Origin: Edolisoma coerulescens | Taxonomy: Eukaryota > Chordata > Aves > Passeriformes > Campephagidae | Length of the DNA stretch: 64,000 bases | Assembly (NCBI GenBank): GCA_013397115.1 | Contig: VWZW01006255.1 | Span: forward strand, 2,213,270 to 2,277,269 | Reading direction: 5' to 3' | In this document: one piece after another, positions 47,267-60,002 of the stretch | Position numbering within the stretch: the stretch's first letter is position 1 | How the letters are laid out: each line of letters opens with the position of its first letter | The notes under the pieces: model-generated | The model's database searches: none | Told to the model about the DNA's origin: nothing | The model's input: the letters and a program-made list of their open reading frames with translations, nothing else | Program-made: the position numbers and the translations under genes

Positions 47267-49124
47267 CACTCTCATACTCCCTGTTTTCTACACCCCTGTT
47301 CTTTCTCTTTACTTTCCATCTGACCTTCTCCACATGCTCCAACTCCTCTTTGATATGCAGTGAATGGAAAAACAGGAACCTTCTCCCAGCCTATATCTAT
47401 TCAATTATCTCTAGAGTATGGCCTGCTCTCCCCTGACACACTTCTAACACAAGCCAACGATGCCTGTTGTGCAGAGCATCCCCTGCACAGGGCACTGAAG
47501 CCCAAAAGGCAGCAGGCATCAAGATGGATATGATTTTTTAGATTTTTGTTACAATGCAAAACTACTAAAAATAACTTTCTGAATACTTCTAAGTAATGAC
47601 ATTGCATTTCATATGCCCTAGTGAGCACTCCTGTGTTTAGATGCTAAATGCAGCAATCTTGGGTTCCAAGCACTCCGGCCTCATGCACAGGGAGCACATT
47701 CGCCTTTGCCTGTCATTATTCTTCCAGCTTCATTTGTATGGTGCACCTGAGCAGCAAAGCATGGTCAAGAATTGGTTTGGCTTCAGAGTGAGAAATTAGA
47801 GAATAAATACATGGAGAATGAACTCTAAAAATAGAAAGCATCTTCTAGAATAAGATAAAAAGAGGTTATACACGGCCCGTGCCACAAGACAAAGAGATGC
47901 AAAAAGAAATGCCTAAACAACTGAATGACAAGATGGATGAGGTAGCATAATATATGATAGCAAGAAGAGCAATTATTTTGCAAATTTTTTTTTTCAGTCC
48001 AGGGCAAAGAGAAAAATGCAGATAGTATCCTCTCTTCCTTTCATATCATGCAGCTAACAAGTTCTATTATGATATTGCATTACAGCCTACCCCACCACCA
48101 CTGAATAAAGACATGTATGTATTACTGTCAGCTACCAATTTCAAAGCTTCCAATTCCAGTAATGTGAATCCATTTGGACAACAGAAAAAAAAAAGTGATC
48201 CTGCAGAGTAATAAGTATTAAAATTCTTTGTTCCCTGTGTGCTTACATTGATATCCTCTAGTTTCCCTCCAGAGATTTTAAGAAATAGTATTTCACCATG
48301 TAGACTTCCAAGCTCAGGCTGCATGCTGTTAGGAATCTATGCCTACCCTTAGGACTTCCTTGAGAGAGATTCCCAAGATTGATGTAGACACCTTCCAAAG
48401 TAGAAACATAATGGTATAAATGATAAATGAGGACTATTATATAACCACATCAACCCTTGGGATATAAATACTGGATTTGACTTTGGATCCGATTCACTTT
48501 CCTGTCAAATGCAATGCTAGTTTGCAATCAGTTCTTTGGACTGTACCTTGTAATTCAGGTGTAGTTCATGCTGAAGGAGGGGTTCACAGGGAAATGTGTC
48601 ATCATTGCAGTCAGCCATCCTGCAGCAAACCATTCCCCTTCCACACCAGCCATCCCTACTCTTTTTAATTCAGCATAAACTATGAAACCTCAGAATAAAG
48701 CAGTACCACAGTGATATTCTTTTGTAGGTTTTGTAACATGTGATCGGTTCTGTGCACGATGCGAGGAGCAGGACCAAGCAGAGCCTGCACATTTACAGTT
48801 CACTCACTCATAAGGTCACTTTCTTGCATTCTCAGCATGGCAACTGCATGTTCATTTATGAAAACTGCACCTCCAGTGATGATGCAGCATGAATTAAAGT
48901 ATATTTCCATTCAAGGCTCAGTGAACAATTAACAACCCTGCAATGATACTATAGTTCAGAAATTCATGCAGCTTCAAACACCTCGAACCATTTGTGTTCA
49001 GAAACATCAGAGCTTTGGTGTTAAAAATGTTCTTATCAGTAGTTAGTTAATCCCATGATAAATCTGAGCAGTGAACTTAACAGTTTAGACACAGAGTCAA
49101 AAGAAGCAATGTATAATTTTTATT
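47267..49124. other. Single-copy DNA, no gene seen
   Basis: AT-rich unique sequence. Small frames (47401-47628, 48067-48324 and others) are unsupported. Confidence 0.5.
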
Positions 49125-49650
49125 TCAACACATTTCTCTAATTGCTAATTAGACCTTCCTGGACCATGAAGATAATTAGGTTATTTTTTCCTCTCAGTTT
49201 GTGATATCTCAACTTTTGCATACACTGTGCCTGGGAGAACACAATGTTCCAGCTGAGGGAAAAAAACACTGAAGGATGGTAATTAGAGAAAATAGCAATG
49301 CAGAGTTGTGACCCACATCACGAACATTAACAAGTACCAGGAAAGAGATCCCACTAGGAACAACCAGTTAATGATTGTATGAGAAGTGCCTTAAGTTATT
49401 CTGCTTGAAAAGGTGCAAGCTACTGAGCAGAGTAAAGTGCTTGCTGGCAAACTGAAAATAGGATTTGCAGACAGGCCCCCACTCAAACCTCACATCAAGT
49501 TTGACATTTACAATTTAATACATTTGTACATTGAGAGCATACAGAGGAGAAAAGCTGATTCAGATACAGACAGCATGTCTGGTTTACAAAGTGAAAAAGC
49601 TCTAATTTCATGTTGTCATACAGTGAGGAAATTGCATTTCATTATATGAG
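49125..49650. promoter_or_regulatory. Possible conserved non-coding element
   Basis: Starts with a near-palindromic homeodomain-type cluster TAATTGCTAATTA (49139-49151), followed by AGATAATTAGG and further TAATT words, in repeat-free sequence with very few CpGs. The 78-codon frame at 49413-49649 overlaps the right part but has no recognised motif. Regulatory function is inference from composition. Confidence 0.25.
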
Positions 49651-51490
49651 TGAGATAACAATATTTATATATTTTTAAGATATCTGTATTTGTTTTAGGA
49701 TGCATGTATCTATTTTTCAAGAGACATAAAAACGTTCCTCGGCAATCTGAGTATTGGATCTTTACCTGTGAGACTGTTTATTCATGACTCTCATTGAGTT
49801 TATGAGTTCATTTACCATCCTTCACATCTTTCTGTAAATTTATTCCACAAAACTGAAATGAGAAGGATTATATCGTTTTGTCTGTTTAGTAGTGGCCCTT
49901 AACTCCCAAACATTCAGCTTTAGCTGTCTTGTACCCACACACATTAATCTCAAAACTCTGCTCAAATTATGATGCCCAATGGCATCCTAAAGAGTAGCCA
50001 GGCCTTAGCAGAAACATCTCCAGATATTTTGTCCATATGAAAGTCAGGTAGCAAGCAATTAACTCTTTTGTTTCCTCCCTTCTCTTCTTTTCTCAGGATT
50101 AGCCAGCTGAAATGCTTACAGACAGCACTACATCTCCCCACCCAAGGCTGGTTGAGGCAGTGGAGAGAGGTACACTCACATATTCCCATCAGAAGACCCT
50201 GCTTTCAGCGTAAGGGTCTGGCTGAGAACATCCCCCATCAGGGGCAGGCCTGAATCCAGGGGGAATGCTTGTAAAGAAAATGACCGGCAGACATTGCATT
50301 CAGTGCTGTAGCATAACACATCTGATTTTATCTTCTAAAACTTCTAACCTTTATGAAGATTTCAGGAAAAATTCCTACAAGTATTTTATTTACCTGTTAG
50401 GATAGAATAGCCTGGACATATAACTGCTAAGAGAGAAAGTGGACTGTAAAATGAATATGCTTTTAAAAATTATTTTAAAAGCAACAAAGAGATTTCATAG
50501 TTTTAACAAAGGAAATGCCTTTTAGGAGCAACAATTTATAGGTTAATAAGAAATTAGTATGTAGTATGATAGTTACCTGAGTCACACACTTAGAATCTTG
50601 CATGACACTAAAACACTAACTGGGAGAGGAATATGGCAATTGAATACAACTTAGAAGAAATGCCTCGATAATTAAGAAATTACACCTTTTTTTTTTTTTG
50701 TAGTCAATCACAGACAGTGATATCAAATTTATTTCACATTTTTCCTAGATAATTTACAATAACATTTATAATCCCTTTAACCTGAATCAGTCTGTATCCA
50801 TAGAGACAAAAGAAAAAAAAAAAGAACAATATGGAAACATATTAAAGATTCCATTCAGCTTTCCCTAAAGGCTTCCAAGCAGTTTCAATTATAGCTGTGT
50901 CAAACTTAACACTCTAATGGTCCCTATACACGTTGTTTCATATATTTATTCTCCGTGAAATTACTGGTAGAAAATAAGGACCGAGGTAAAAAGTTCCTAG
51001 CAAAGCATGACTGAAGGCAAGCTTTAGATAAATTATACATCAATTACAATTTTATTCTTGTAGCTATTACTGATACAAGATGTTCATGTGTCTAAACAAA
51101 ACCCTCTCATTGGTGCAATTTTCCAAGTTGTACAGGCGCTCCAGGGTGTCACCAGGTAAAAGACAGATAGAAGTTGTGAGATTTTCAGTTGTGCTTTAAC
51201 TCTCCTAGCGAGAGGGTTTTTTAAATTTACTAAATGTATTTCATTTTTAGGTACCTTCATATTTATAAGGATGGCACATGGCCCCAGCTTCAGGTGATCT
51301 TTAGTTCAAGCCAAATCCATACACCTTTTCTAGTGTTTGGATTTAGCCCTTCAGAGATGCTGTTTAACTAATAGCAAAGGGTACTCGGTAGAGGCTTTAC
51401 GTCCAGAACACAGGGTACATCATTTCCAAAACCTGCTGGAAGACACTTGGGAGATGACAGGGGAAGAATTTAATTCTGTTGTGAAAGGCT
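49651..51490. other. Single-copy DNA; weak exon-like block
   Basis: Mostly AT-rich unique sequence with a T14-T15 run near 50682-50695. At 50097-50169 a good acceptor (CTTCTTTTCTCAG) is followed by a 73-bp open stretch and a GAG|GTACAC donor; the donor is poor and the peptide (ISQLKCLQTALHLPTQGWLR) is unrecognised, so it is not called separately. Confidence 0.45.
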
Positions 51491-51499
51491 CTGTGGAAA

Positions 51500-52010
51500 A
51501 TCCATAGGCTAAGAGCAAGCTTAATTAGCAGGAATATGTGGTGACATTGGCCTACGCAGCCACTAGATTTAGAACAGTATATGCACAGTTAACTGTTTTA
51601 TATTTACACAGGTCAGATACATAATGTACAGACTTGGTGCTGACTTCATTAATGTTTGAATAAAGGTTTAAAATGTTTAGGGTTCATAGGTCAGAGCAAT
51701 TAACTTAGAAACAGGAAGTATTTGGTGCAGGTTTGCAGGGTGCTTAACTTCAGTGAAAGACACCTCAAAAAGGTGCATGCTGTGAAAACATCACAGAGAA
51801 TATTTGACAATGAGATACTTATTTTTATCATCACAGTAATATGCCTTGCTGACTATATCAAAATAGGGGAAAAAATGTCTGGTTTCATGTCAAATTATGA
51901 TCCGCTTCTTGTCAACAGATTAGCAATTAGGCCAGAGAAGCATATTGATATTCACATTTTGTGGAACTAAAATGCACTATATTTATCAGCTTCAGTGCTT
52001 TAAAATAAAT
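51500..52010. promoter_or_regulatory. Possible conserved non-coding element
   Basis: Contains CTTAATTAGCAGG, ATTAGCAATTAGG (51919-51931) and GTTTGCAGGGTGCTTAACTT in unique sequence free of repeat signatures. The dense ATTA cores and absence of low-complexity tracts are enhancer-like. The overlapping 82-codon frame at 51722-51970 has no known domain. Confidence 0.22.
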
Positions 52011-52379
52011 ATTGACAAGAAAAGATGGGAAAAAATTATTTGTTATCCCATCTGCCACTCAAAATGTCAAGTCTGAGAAATGCCATTTTCCAGTCCTTCC
52101 TGATATGTGATCATCAGATATTGTTTATCTTTGCTTTGTGATAGCATTACGAAAGAACAGTCAAAACAACAAAGGTCAGGTTGTTCCTCCTGGTTTGTCA
52201 AGCTGTATAATCCTCCTTCAGTGGACTTAGATTTTGGGAGAGATGTGGATGACAGCAGTTTTAAGAGAACTGAAAACCAGTTCTGACATCGGAAATCTTT
52301 TGGAGAAAACAAAATGTATTGATCATAGGACAACAAAGAAATTCACGTTATAAAAACTATTAAGGATTTATATAATGGT

Positions 52380-52625
52380 ACATTTGTCATCATATGTTCC
52401 TCACAGCCAGTGACGATGAGTATGGCTATAGGGACCCCTTAGGCACGTTAACAGAAGGGCTGAACTCAATTTAAACAGTGTCCATCAATTTCCTTGCTTT
52501 GAGAAATGGCCCTTTTACAATTCCATGGGAACATAACTTTGCATTAGTTCAAATGATATTTAATGGTGGTTTGGAGCCCAAGGTTAAAGTTTCAGTCCCT
52601 ATATAACGACTGCATGTGATCCATT
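52380..52625. promoter_or_regulatory. Possible conserved non-coding element
   Basis: Balanced-composition unique block with CTTTGCATTAG, CAATTTAAAC and TTCAAATGATATTTAATGG words between more AT-rich flanks. The evidence is composition only. Confidence 0.15.
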
Positions 52626-53179
52626 CAATGACTGGGGTGTGATGATAGTCCATACATGTTGGGATAATGTTTTAGAGGCTATATAGACTTAGTATTTGGA
52701 TTAATTAAAGGATGATACCTCACTTTTTTTCTGTATGATCAAAACTGACTGAGCCCTTTGGAGGCAGAAACTGCAAAGGAAACTGGTTTACATTTATTTT
52801 CAAATTACACCATTTGGGAGACTTTTTCTGAAAAACTGCCTACATATGTAACATCTGATTTAAAGCTTAACAGAGGAGCTTGGCCCAATAATATCCTTCT
52901 CTGGAGATTTGATCATTATCAGTTTGGAGTAAGAAAATTCTGTGCTTGAGCAATTTTAATTTTTTAAAGAAATTTTATTTATTAGAAACAACTTACAACT
53001 TGGAGCTGTATGGACAGATGCCACTGAGTTGGAAAGGTTATCTATAACTGTCCCACAAATTCAGGATATGGGTATTGATTACGCAACTCTAAGTTGTCCA
53101 TATTGCTGTATTTTGGGGGTAAATACACATATATCTGCAAAATAGCATTACGAGATTAAGCTATTTCTAGCAGCATATA

Positions 53180-53500
53180 CATTTAATGACAAAAGGGTAT
53201 GACTTCTGTAGGCTCAGCCTCACACACTCATTTGCAGATGCTAATGAGGTGGAAAATTAAAAAAGACAACAGTATGTGGTATTTGCTAATTCCAACTGCT
53301 AAAATAACTTATTTTACATGCCTGGATCTAAAATTTTCTTAGCCAGACATCCCCATGCTCCAGATTTAAATCAAAGAAAGTGTGGAAGTGTAAATTATTG
53401 AAATTTGTTTTCACTTTGGGCTGTTTGGCTCATCTGTGAAGATGTACAAGTTAATTATTTTTACTCTATTAGAACAATATCACTAATGAGATGTGAGCAG
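53180..53500. promoter_or_regulatory. Possible conserved non-coding element
   Basis: CATTTGCAGATGCTAATGAG (53229-53248) combines an octamer-like half, an E-box CAGATG and a homeodomain core, followed by further AATTATT/TTAATTA words and a second E-box-like CATCTG. This combination is common in neural or developmental enhancers. Inference only. Confidence 0.22.
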
Positions 53501-54400
53501 AAGGGAGAAGAAGCATGCAGCTCAAGTTATTGTCAGAGTCTCTTCTGGTAGTGCTATTTCATATGCTCCTGAGAATAGAATAACAAGTAGGCCCATACAA
53601 TTTAAGAAGTCAAATTACATTTTTTCTCAGCTCACTTCACATAACAAATAACATGTTCGCTATAAAGTCCAAAACTACATGTGAGAAAAAGCAACAGACT
53701 TGTGTTGAATAAGTACCTGCAACAAAAGAAATTGGATATTAAAAAAAAGGCACATTTTTATCTCAATACTCTAAACAGCTCTCAATTAATTTATAGAATT
53801 GGGGCCTTAGCTGAGCAGTCATTGCCTTAGTACAAAGAGACGTGCATTTTGTCTCCATTGGCCAGTGGCTGGGTAACAATACACCTTTTCTTTCCTCAGA
53901 CAGGTCTCAGAGCCTAATAAACCCTTATTTTCATCTCCTGGGCAGTGACAGACACAGTCCTCCCCACCATTCTCAGAAGCACACGTTGCTGGAAGGGTCC
54001 TTTGTGCCACAAGGCCCACAGGTTCCCTGTGCCACAGCTTCTGCATTCCAGTCTGGAGCACAACACAAAACCCAGCAAAGGACAGGACTTTGACCAATTC
54101 TCATGGGCTCAGCTGCTTCCTGGCTTGACTTGCAAGATTTATGGTTGCATCTGACCCCTGGCAATAGCCTCATCTTTGTTGGTGACTTACACAAGACAAA
54201 AGAAGATTTTGTTCTTTTAATTTGCATCTTTGCTTTTAAATGTGTACACGGGCCTCAGTGTTGGAACACACTTCCTCTTGATTTAGACACTGAGAGCAGA
54301 ACAGAAGGGACTAAAATGGTTCCAAAATATTGCATTCACCCTTCAAATATGTCTTTAATTTTTTTCTTTTAAAACCCTGAAAGATAAAGACTGAAAAAGT
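53501..54400. other. Single-copy DNA, no gene seen
   Basis: Includes a slightly GC-richer stretch (53860-54130) with short overlapping frames on both strands and an acceptor-like CTTTCCTCAG near 53900. No recognisable peptide. Confidence 0.45.
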
Positions 54401-54700
54401 GCATGTGACATTTTTCATTGACTTTGTAGTCTTTCCAAGTCCTACTGATATGGTATAACTTTAATGACATAGTTACTATTTTTTGCCTTCCAAGCAATCA
54501 TGATCTCAATGGAAGTGACAGTAAGAGATGCTCCCACTGAAACTGTGTCTCAGGAGATAGAGCTTTATTGGAAGAAATTCAATACATTTTTGACACAATG
54601 AAAACACTATTAACAGTAACTAAAATATATTCGTAAAAGCAGTTTCTTTTCAATAGCAAAATCCTTGGTATTTACGCTGTTAAGGAAAGAAAGGATCTCT
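54401..54700 (+). repeat. Diverged tandem duplication, copy 1
   Basis: This copy aligns with 54711-55005 at an offset of about 307-310 bp. Shared landmarks in order: GCATGTGACATTTT, TAATGACATAG, CTCAATGGAAGTGACA, GATGCTCCCACTGAAA, GGAGATAG, ACAATGAAAACACTATTAAC and GCAAAATCCT. The two copies differ by many substitutions and small indels, so the duplication is old. No coding potential is evident and no known repeat family fits. Confidence 0.75.
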
Positions 54701-54710
54701 GTGGAGCTCT

Positions 54711-55005
54711 GCAGTGACATTTTGCTCCCCTCCCTGAAGACCTGCAGATGCAATGTGACTCTAATGGCACAGCTATCATTTTCTCTCCTAAGTTTGATCT
54801 CAGTGGAAGCGACACTAAGAGAGTGATGCTCCCACTAAAATCATATCTTTGGATATGAAATCACGTCTTTGGAGATAGGAATTTCATGGAATTGATTTAC
54901 CCATGGCACAGTGAAAACATTAGTAACTTGAGCATATTCATAGCAGGGTCTACTTTTCGAATGCAAAATCCTCAATAGCTGAGACTTCAAAGGACAGCAA
55001 ACACC
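54711..55005 (+). repeat. Diverged tandem duplication, copy 2
   Basis: Second copy, with GCAGTGACATTTT, TAATGGCACAG, CTCAGTGGAAGCGACA, GATGCTCCCACTAAAA, GGAGATAG, ACAGTGAAAACATTAGTAAC and GCAAAATCCT in the same order. It also contains a short internal repeat, ATATCTTTGGATATGAAATC then ACGTCTTTGGAGATAGG. Confidence 0.75.
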
Positions 55006-57995
55006 ACAGCTAGAGCAGAGCTTTAATGCATTTTGCAAAGCTGAGGACAGACCAGCAGGTCTACCACCAGTATGCCTGTAGTACATTTTGAAGAGAAAGC
55101 TAATAAAGTTTCCCAAATTCAACTTAGTAGAACAAAAATTTTCATTCCATGCTTAGTCTCTGTACCTAAATTCTGTGGCAGAAAAGATCTCCTTAAACTG
55201 CTTCTAATAAAATGACAGTGTTTATCCTCCAACTACAAAAAACAGAGAGACCAAAGTGGACTTCAAAACACAAACGTGAGATATAAGGTGGCTGCAGAGA
55301 AATAAAACCAACCAACAGTCTCCAACTCCATCATCAAGCTCACACTCTGTGGCCTTCACCTTCTAGTCTAAAGATGAATTCATGCAACTTCATCTCACAG
55401 GAAGAACAAGATGGACAGTATCAAGTATTTTTCTGTGTCCTGTCCACAGAAGCTACAGCCGCACTATGATTATGGATCCTGCTTCCTGCACATGAAGTGT
55501 TTGAAAATTGCAGCAGCAAGCAGCTAATGATCTTTACTTCATGGGCATTAATGGAAATTTCTGCCACAAACTTGACAGTAAATTATATTCCTGGGAAAAA
55601 GAAAACCAAGCCAAAAACTCCCACCGAAAACAAAGAAAAAACACACACACCCCAAGAAACTGGAACAACAGTCTAACAGCCATTCTCTCCCCCAACAGAT
55701 CTAAAAAATGTGGAATCATTTGATGAAGCTTAAACACCAGTTTGGACTACTCAAAACAATACTGTGAGCGGGAACAAGCTCAGTTTCAGTCTGAAGTTTC
55801 ACAATTCAAAAGCAACTGAAAGACACATATTAAGCTGGAATTATTGGGCAAACTTCCATTGTTTCGGTTACCTTCTGCTCTCATTTTATGCCATCTGGCT
55901 TTATTGAAACCTTAACAACTCACCTTTCTTGCAAAAAAGCAGCCTTTTTAGCACCAGCCTTTTGTCATATCTGCCTGATTTTTTTATGCAATTTACCCTC
56001 AGTGATTCCATGTTTCCTGTGGCAGTATGTTTTACAAGAACAAGCAATGGAATCAAAATGAAATGCTGCATGTTACAAACATTTTACTTTTTAAAATTAT
56101 GAATAGAACCAATCCTACTGCAATAACAATAATAAAACAAAACTAGTAAGAGTGGAGAACTTGTAAATACTGTCATTGCTGACACACAAAAGATGACTCA
56201 GAAAATGAAATCTTAATCTCCTCAAATAAATGGGATCTTAGCTGCTGACTTTTATGTGCATGGTATTTCATGTAAAGAGCAATAAATGTGTATTTTCTTG
56301 AGAGTGTGGGAATGACAGCAGTAAAAAAGGTTCTCAGTGGAATCCCTTCTGGGCAGTTACAACCCAAATAGAGAGAGCAAGAAAATGAACTACTAACAAG
56401 TCTATAGGTATTGTTACCACTCTGCTGTCTTCCATATTAATTGAAGAGGATTAGAGTTCTCATATGTTCTAATGTATAATAATTCATTCACAATATTTGT
56501 TTTCAATTAAACAAATCTAAAGAAAAAAAAAAGGACAGAGAGAGAGAGGAAGAACATTTGAGCTGCCAATCATGAAAAGTAATAAAATGCCTTTTGTTAA
56601 CCCTCCAGCATCCACTTAGATGCAGATCTGAGAGGAACAGACATGATGCTACATAAGGCCTTTAGGATCCCCTAAACTCTAAGGCCAGGAAGACCCTGGG
56701 GTAACTTTTGATGTTGGCATCCAAGTGCTGTGCCCTCCGCCCGAGTGCCCACGGTGGCAGTGAGTGCCACAGGGCTTTTCCTGTCAACAAGGAACTCACT
56801 GCACTCACTCCTGCCCCACCACATCCCATCCCTCCTTCTGACATGCTGATTTCTAGGATGATAATCATAATCTTCATATTTGTCCATGTTTAAAATTCCT
56901 CAGGATCACATTTTCAAAGAGGCTCAGACTGATTGCTAACATTTCAGCAGCAGCTCTCATCTGAAGCTCTGCACACACAAAATGTTTCTGTATTGGTACA
57001 GATCAAGAGATCTTGTATCAATCAAGCAGCAGAGGAGCTCTCTGAACTGCATGCTCCAGCAGCACCAGCTGTTTGAAGTTCACAAAGGAGGTGTGTCATG
57101 TTCTTTGCTGTTGAGCACTGCCTGGGAATTTATTGTCCTCTAGTTTTCCCTGCAAAAGCTTGACAGTGAAACCATCAGTACAGAGTGCTGAAAAGGCAGG
57201 TTGCAGCAGCACTGGAACAAAGATGACTTTGTTTTTGTGTTTCTCTTTCCTCGTCTTCCAATTGTTTTCCAACCTTTCTACTTATTTTCTTTACAATATT
57301 TTTTTTTTTACATTTAATAAAATGCACCTTTACATTTACATTTCAAAATTAGTGTACTCTCCAATTATTTATTTTATGAATAAAACAAACAGAGTCCTTG
57401 GAAGGATCTCTAATGAACAGGTTTTTGATAATAATTTTCAATGTTTAACCTTGTTCTTATTTTATGTTAAAAACACACTTGTACAAAATAGAAATCTGGA
57501 TTTCCAAAACAAAACATATCTGTATTTTGGCAGAAAAACAGAAAGAAGAAACCACAAACAAATGTTTCTTGCATTACTCTAGAGAAGTGTCAATTTAAAG
57601 CCCAGATAACGTGATACAGTCACCAAATGATACCTTGTCTGCTGGTTATCAAAAAAAAATCTCAAGATGCCTCTTTGGATTCATGCCAAAATCATGTGTT
57701 CAGAAAGCAAGAAAGCACACTGTGTTTTGTGCTTCAAGTATCAGATAAGTTGTACTGTACACGTGCTGGGCTCCCTTCCAAGCCTCCACAGGCTGCAAAA
57801 TGGAATTGCAAGCAAGAAATTGTCCCATGGTAAGGCTTCTCTTTCAGTGTACACCCAGATATTCCCTGATTTTCATCTAGCTCTAGATTTACACTTTTTT
57901 TATACCATAATTTTTAACCAGTTATTTTTAAAAGAAATTATTTTAATCATAAAATGTGCTACTTTACAAGCTGGACTAAGAGGAATAATCTTCCA
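55006..57995. other. Single-copy AT-rich DNA
   Basis: Minor items: an (AG)n tract near 56536-56548, a T-rich run near 57299-57309 and a small GC-richer patch at 56690-56830. The 149-codon frame at 57133-57582 is Phe/Asn/Lys-rich translation of AT-rich DNA and is not credible. Confidence 0.5.
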
Positions 57996-58015
57996 ATTCA
58001 TTCATTCATTCATTC
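57996..58015. repeat. (ATTC)5 microsatellite
   Basis: Five perfect ATTC units. Confidence 0.95.
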
Positions 58016-59867
58016 CCATTCACAAATACCTTTGGACTAAGAGGGAGTGTGGCCTCCCAAGGGACAGATCAGTGTTGCCCCAAGGCAATTATTGGTCCCC
58101 CTTGGGCATAACGAAACCAATCCATTTGATGTTTAGTAGCTGTCGAACCTAAGCAGGTATGTGACCACCCTTTTGTCATTCAGTCTCCAAATAAAACAGG
58201 AATCCTATTTGTCCTCCCAACAGAAAACAGAGTGGAGCAGGGAAAGCAGGTTCCTGTGAACAACCCTCTCAGGAGTGCAGTTGGAGCCAGCTTTTGTCCC
58301 TCCTCTGCCAGAGGGCCCAGACTCCAGCAGGAGATTGTTGGACCTACTGGGTCCCTTCCCCCTGTGCCAGGCCCAGATTTAGGGAGGGAAGGGTTTGGTC
58401 CTAAAAGAGACTGTGAAAAATGACCGTGGCCAGTCTTCTGTAACACATTAGGTACCTGTGTCTCACAGTGGCACACAATGAAATGAACAGCATGGAAAAC
58501 TCCATATAAATTCATAGCAAATTCACAAAGTCCAATTTTCTTATTTAATTATTCCAGCAAATATTGGACCCGTGTTTAATTTGCAATTACGTTGTAAGTT
58601 TTACCAATGGGTACGCTCTCCTGAGAGGTGACATTCCCTGAACAAGGATGAACAAGATGTGAATTGGAGTGGTGCTGTTTCCTGTAATATACAATAGTTC
58701 CTAGTCCCACAACCCATCAGTGGTGCTTTACACAGGCCTTACAGTGCCTATGAGCAGCGTGTCTGAACAAACACAGAGGTGTTTGCACAACAGGCTCTCA
58801 GTTTGTGATGGGATCTGCATGCATTGCTTTGGTAACACCAATGAGGACAACTTCCGTGAGTAATATATTATAGTAAATCCACAGAAAGCCTAAAAAGTCA
58901 TGTATAAGCAGGCCTGATTCAGCACTACTTCAAACAGAAACAGAATACCAATTAGTGCAGCAGAGAGATGCAACACGACCAACGCTTGAGTCAAAAATAT
59001 CACAGAAAAACTCCCATTTCTTCACTTTATAAAACACCCTATTGTTTCCATCAGCAGCTTCTCCCCTCCTTCAATTTCCATAAAATACTGAATCGAGACA
59101 CAAGAGAGAGGCTTTTGTTGACTATAAGGGAAAAAAAGCTGTGCATATAAAAAAAGCATTTAGATCTTTCACTAATGGTTATGAGTTATAGTAGATTTAA
59201 AGGAAATTATCAGTAATGAAGCAGAAAAAATGTAGTGAAGCAATAGTTTTAAGTCACTAGTCCTAAGAAAGACTAAATCTTGATTTTTGTGCTCAAGGTA
59301 ACAGATAAAATATCCTTTGCTTGCCACAGGCTGGAGTTGTTGGTAGTGTTACAAAGTGAGACTGAGTATCAGAGTCTGTTATTAAACAGACTAATACCTC
59401 ATTCTGCACAGCATTCGCCAATTTTTAAATTTTAAATATAGTCTGACATATTTGTCGTACTGAGTTATCTGCAGAGCTGTAATAAAATCAGTGGAACTCA
59501 CAGACAAGTAAGGAATTATTTGCTTGTCATACTCAGAAACATCAGAAAATGGCTGAGAAACAATCCACGCTAAATAAAGGTGTTTCTTGGCCAAAGTCTT
59601 TAACATGGTTTGGGAAAATCTTTGTTCATTATTACTGATAGAGAAGAAAGTCACAAAGGCCTGGTAGAAACAAATTGAAAAGTATTTGGCTTCTCTCCTC
59701 TGCCTTCCATGCCAGCCACTTGTACCATCTACAAGGCTGTCCCTATAAAATTTCCAGCTATTTTTGCTACCAGCAGAGATGCACAGCGTGAAGCTTATCC
59801 ACATCAAACAGCCTCCTCCAGAGCTTACCAGTCACTCATTTTAATGTGTTTCTGTCCTTCTCATCAG
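58016..59867. other. Single-copy DNA, no gene seen
   Basis: 58025-58440 is moderately GC-rich and contains overlapping short frames; the word TGGACTAAGAGG occurs at about 57972 and 58033. The 138-codon minus-strand frame at 59391-59807 lacks a recognisable domain. Nothing else is seen. Confidence 0.45.
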
Positions 59868-60000
59868 CTTGGTCGATCTCTGGGTTTTTGCATCTCACAT
59901 GTATATCTGCACATTATACTGCTGGTGGTTTATTGAATTTTTGAAATTTCTTTACCCTGCTGGACCAGCCAATGAATTTTCTACTGATAATTTAACCGTG
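59868..60000 (+). other. Exon-like block with strong splice signals
   Basis: A very good acceptor (GTTTCTGTCCTTCTCATCAG, ending 59867) and a near-ideal donor (GTG|GTAAGTAAG, GT at 60001-60002) bracket 133 bp. One of the three frames is open throughout, entering after one base and leaving in phase 0. The peptide has a hydrophobic, aromatic first half (LVDLWVFASHMYICTLYCWW) and a polar second half ending STDNLTV. I do not recognise it. It could be a coding exon, an exon of a long non-coding RNA or coincidence; the splice context is the best in the window. Confidence 0.2.
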
Positions 60001-60002
60001 GT

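Noticed and set aside
46886..47275. 129-codon minus-strand frame
   Set aside because: It lies almost wholly antisense to a well-supported solo LTR and crosses its boundary.
57133..57582. 149-codon plus-strand frame
   Set aside because: Phe/Asn/Lys-rich translation of AT-rich DNA with T-runs; no domain, no clear ATG start and no splice context.
57972..58044. TGGACTAAGAGG repeated about 60 bp apart, considered as a target-site duplication
   Set aside because: The sequence between the copies is mostly an (ATTC)n tract and has no mobile-element structure.
59391..59807. 138-codon minus-strand frame
   Set aside because: No recognisable motif, and it is of a length expected by chance several times in a window this size.
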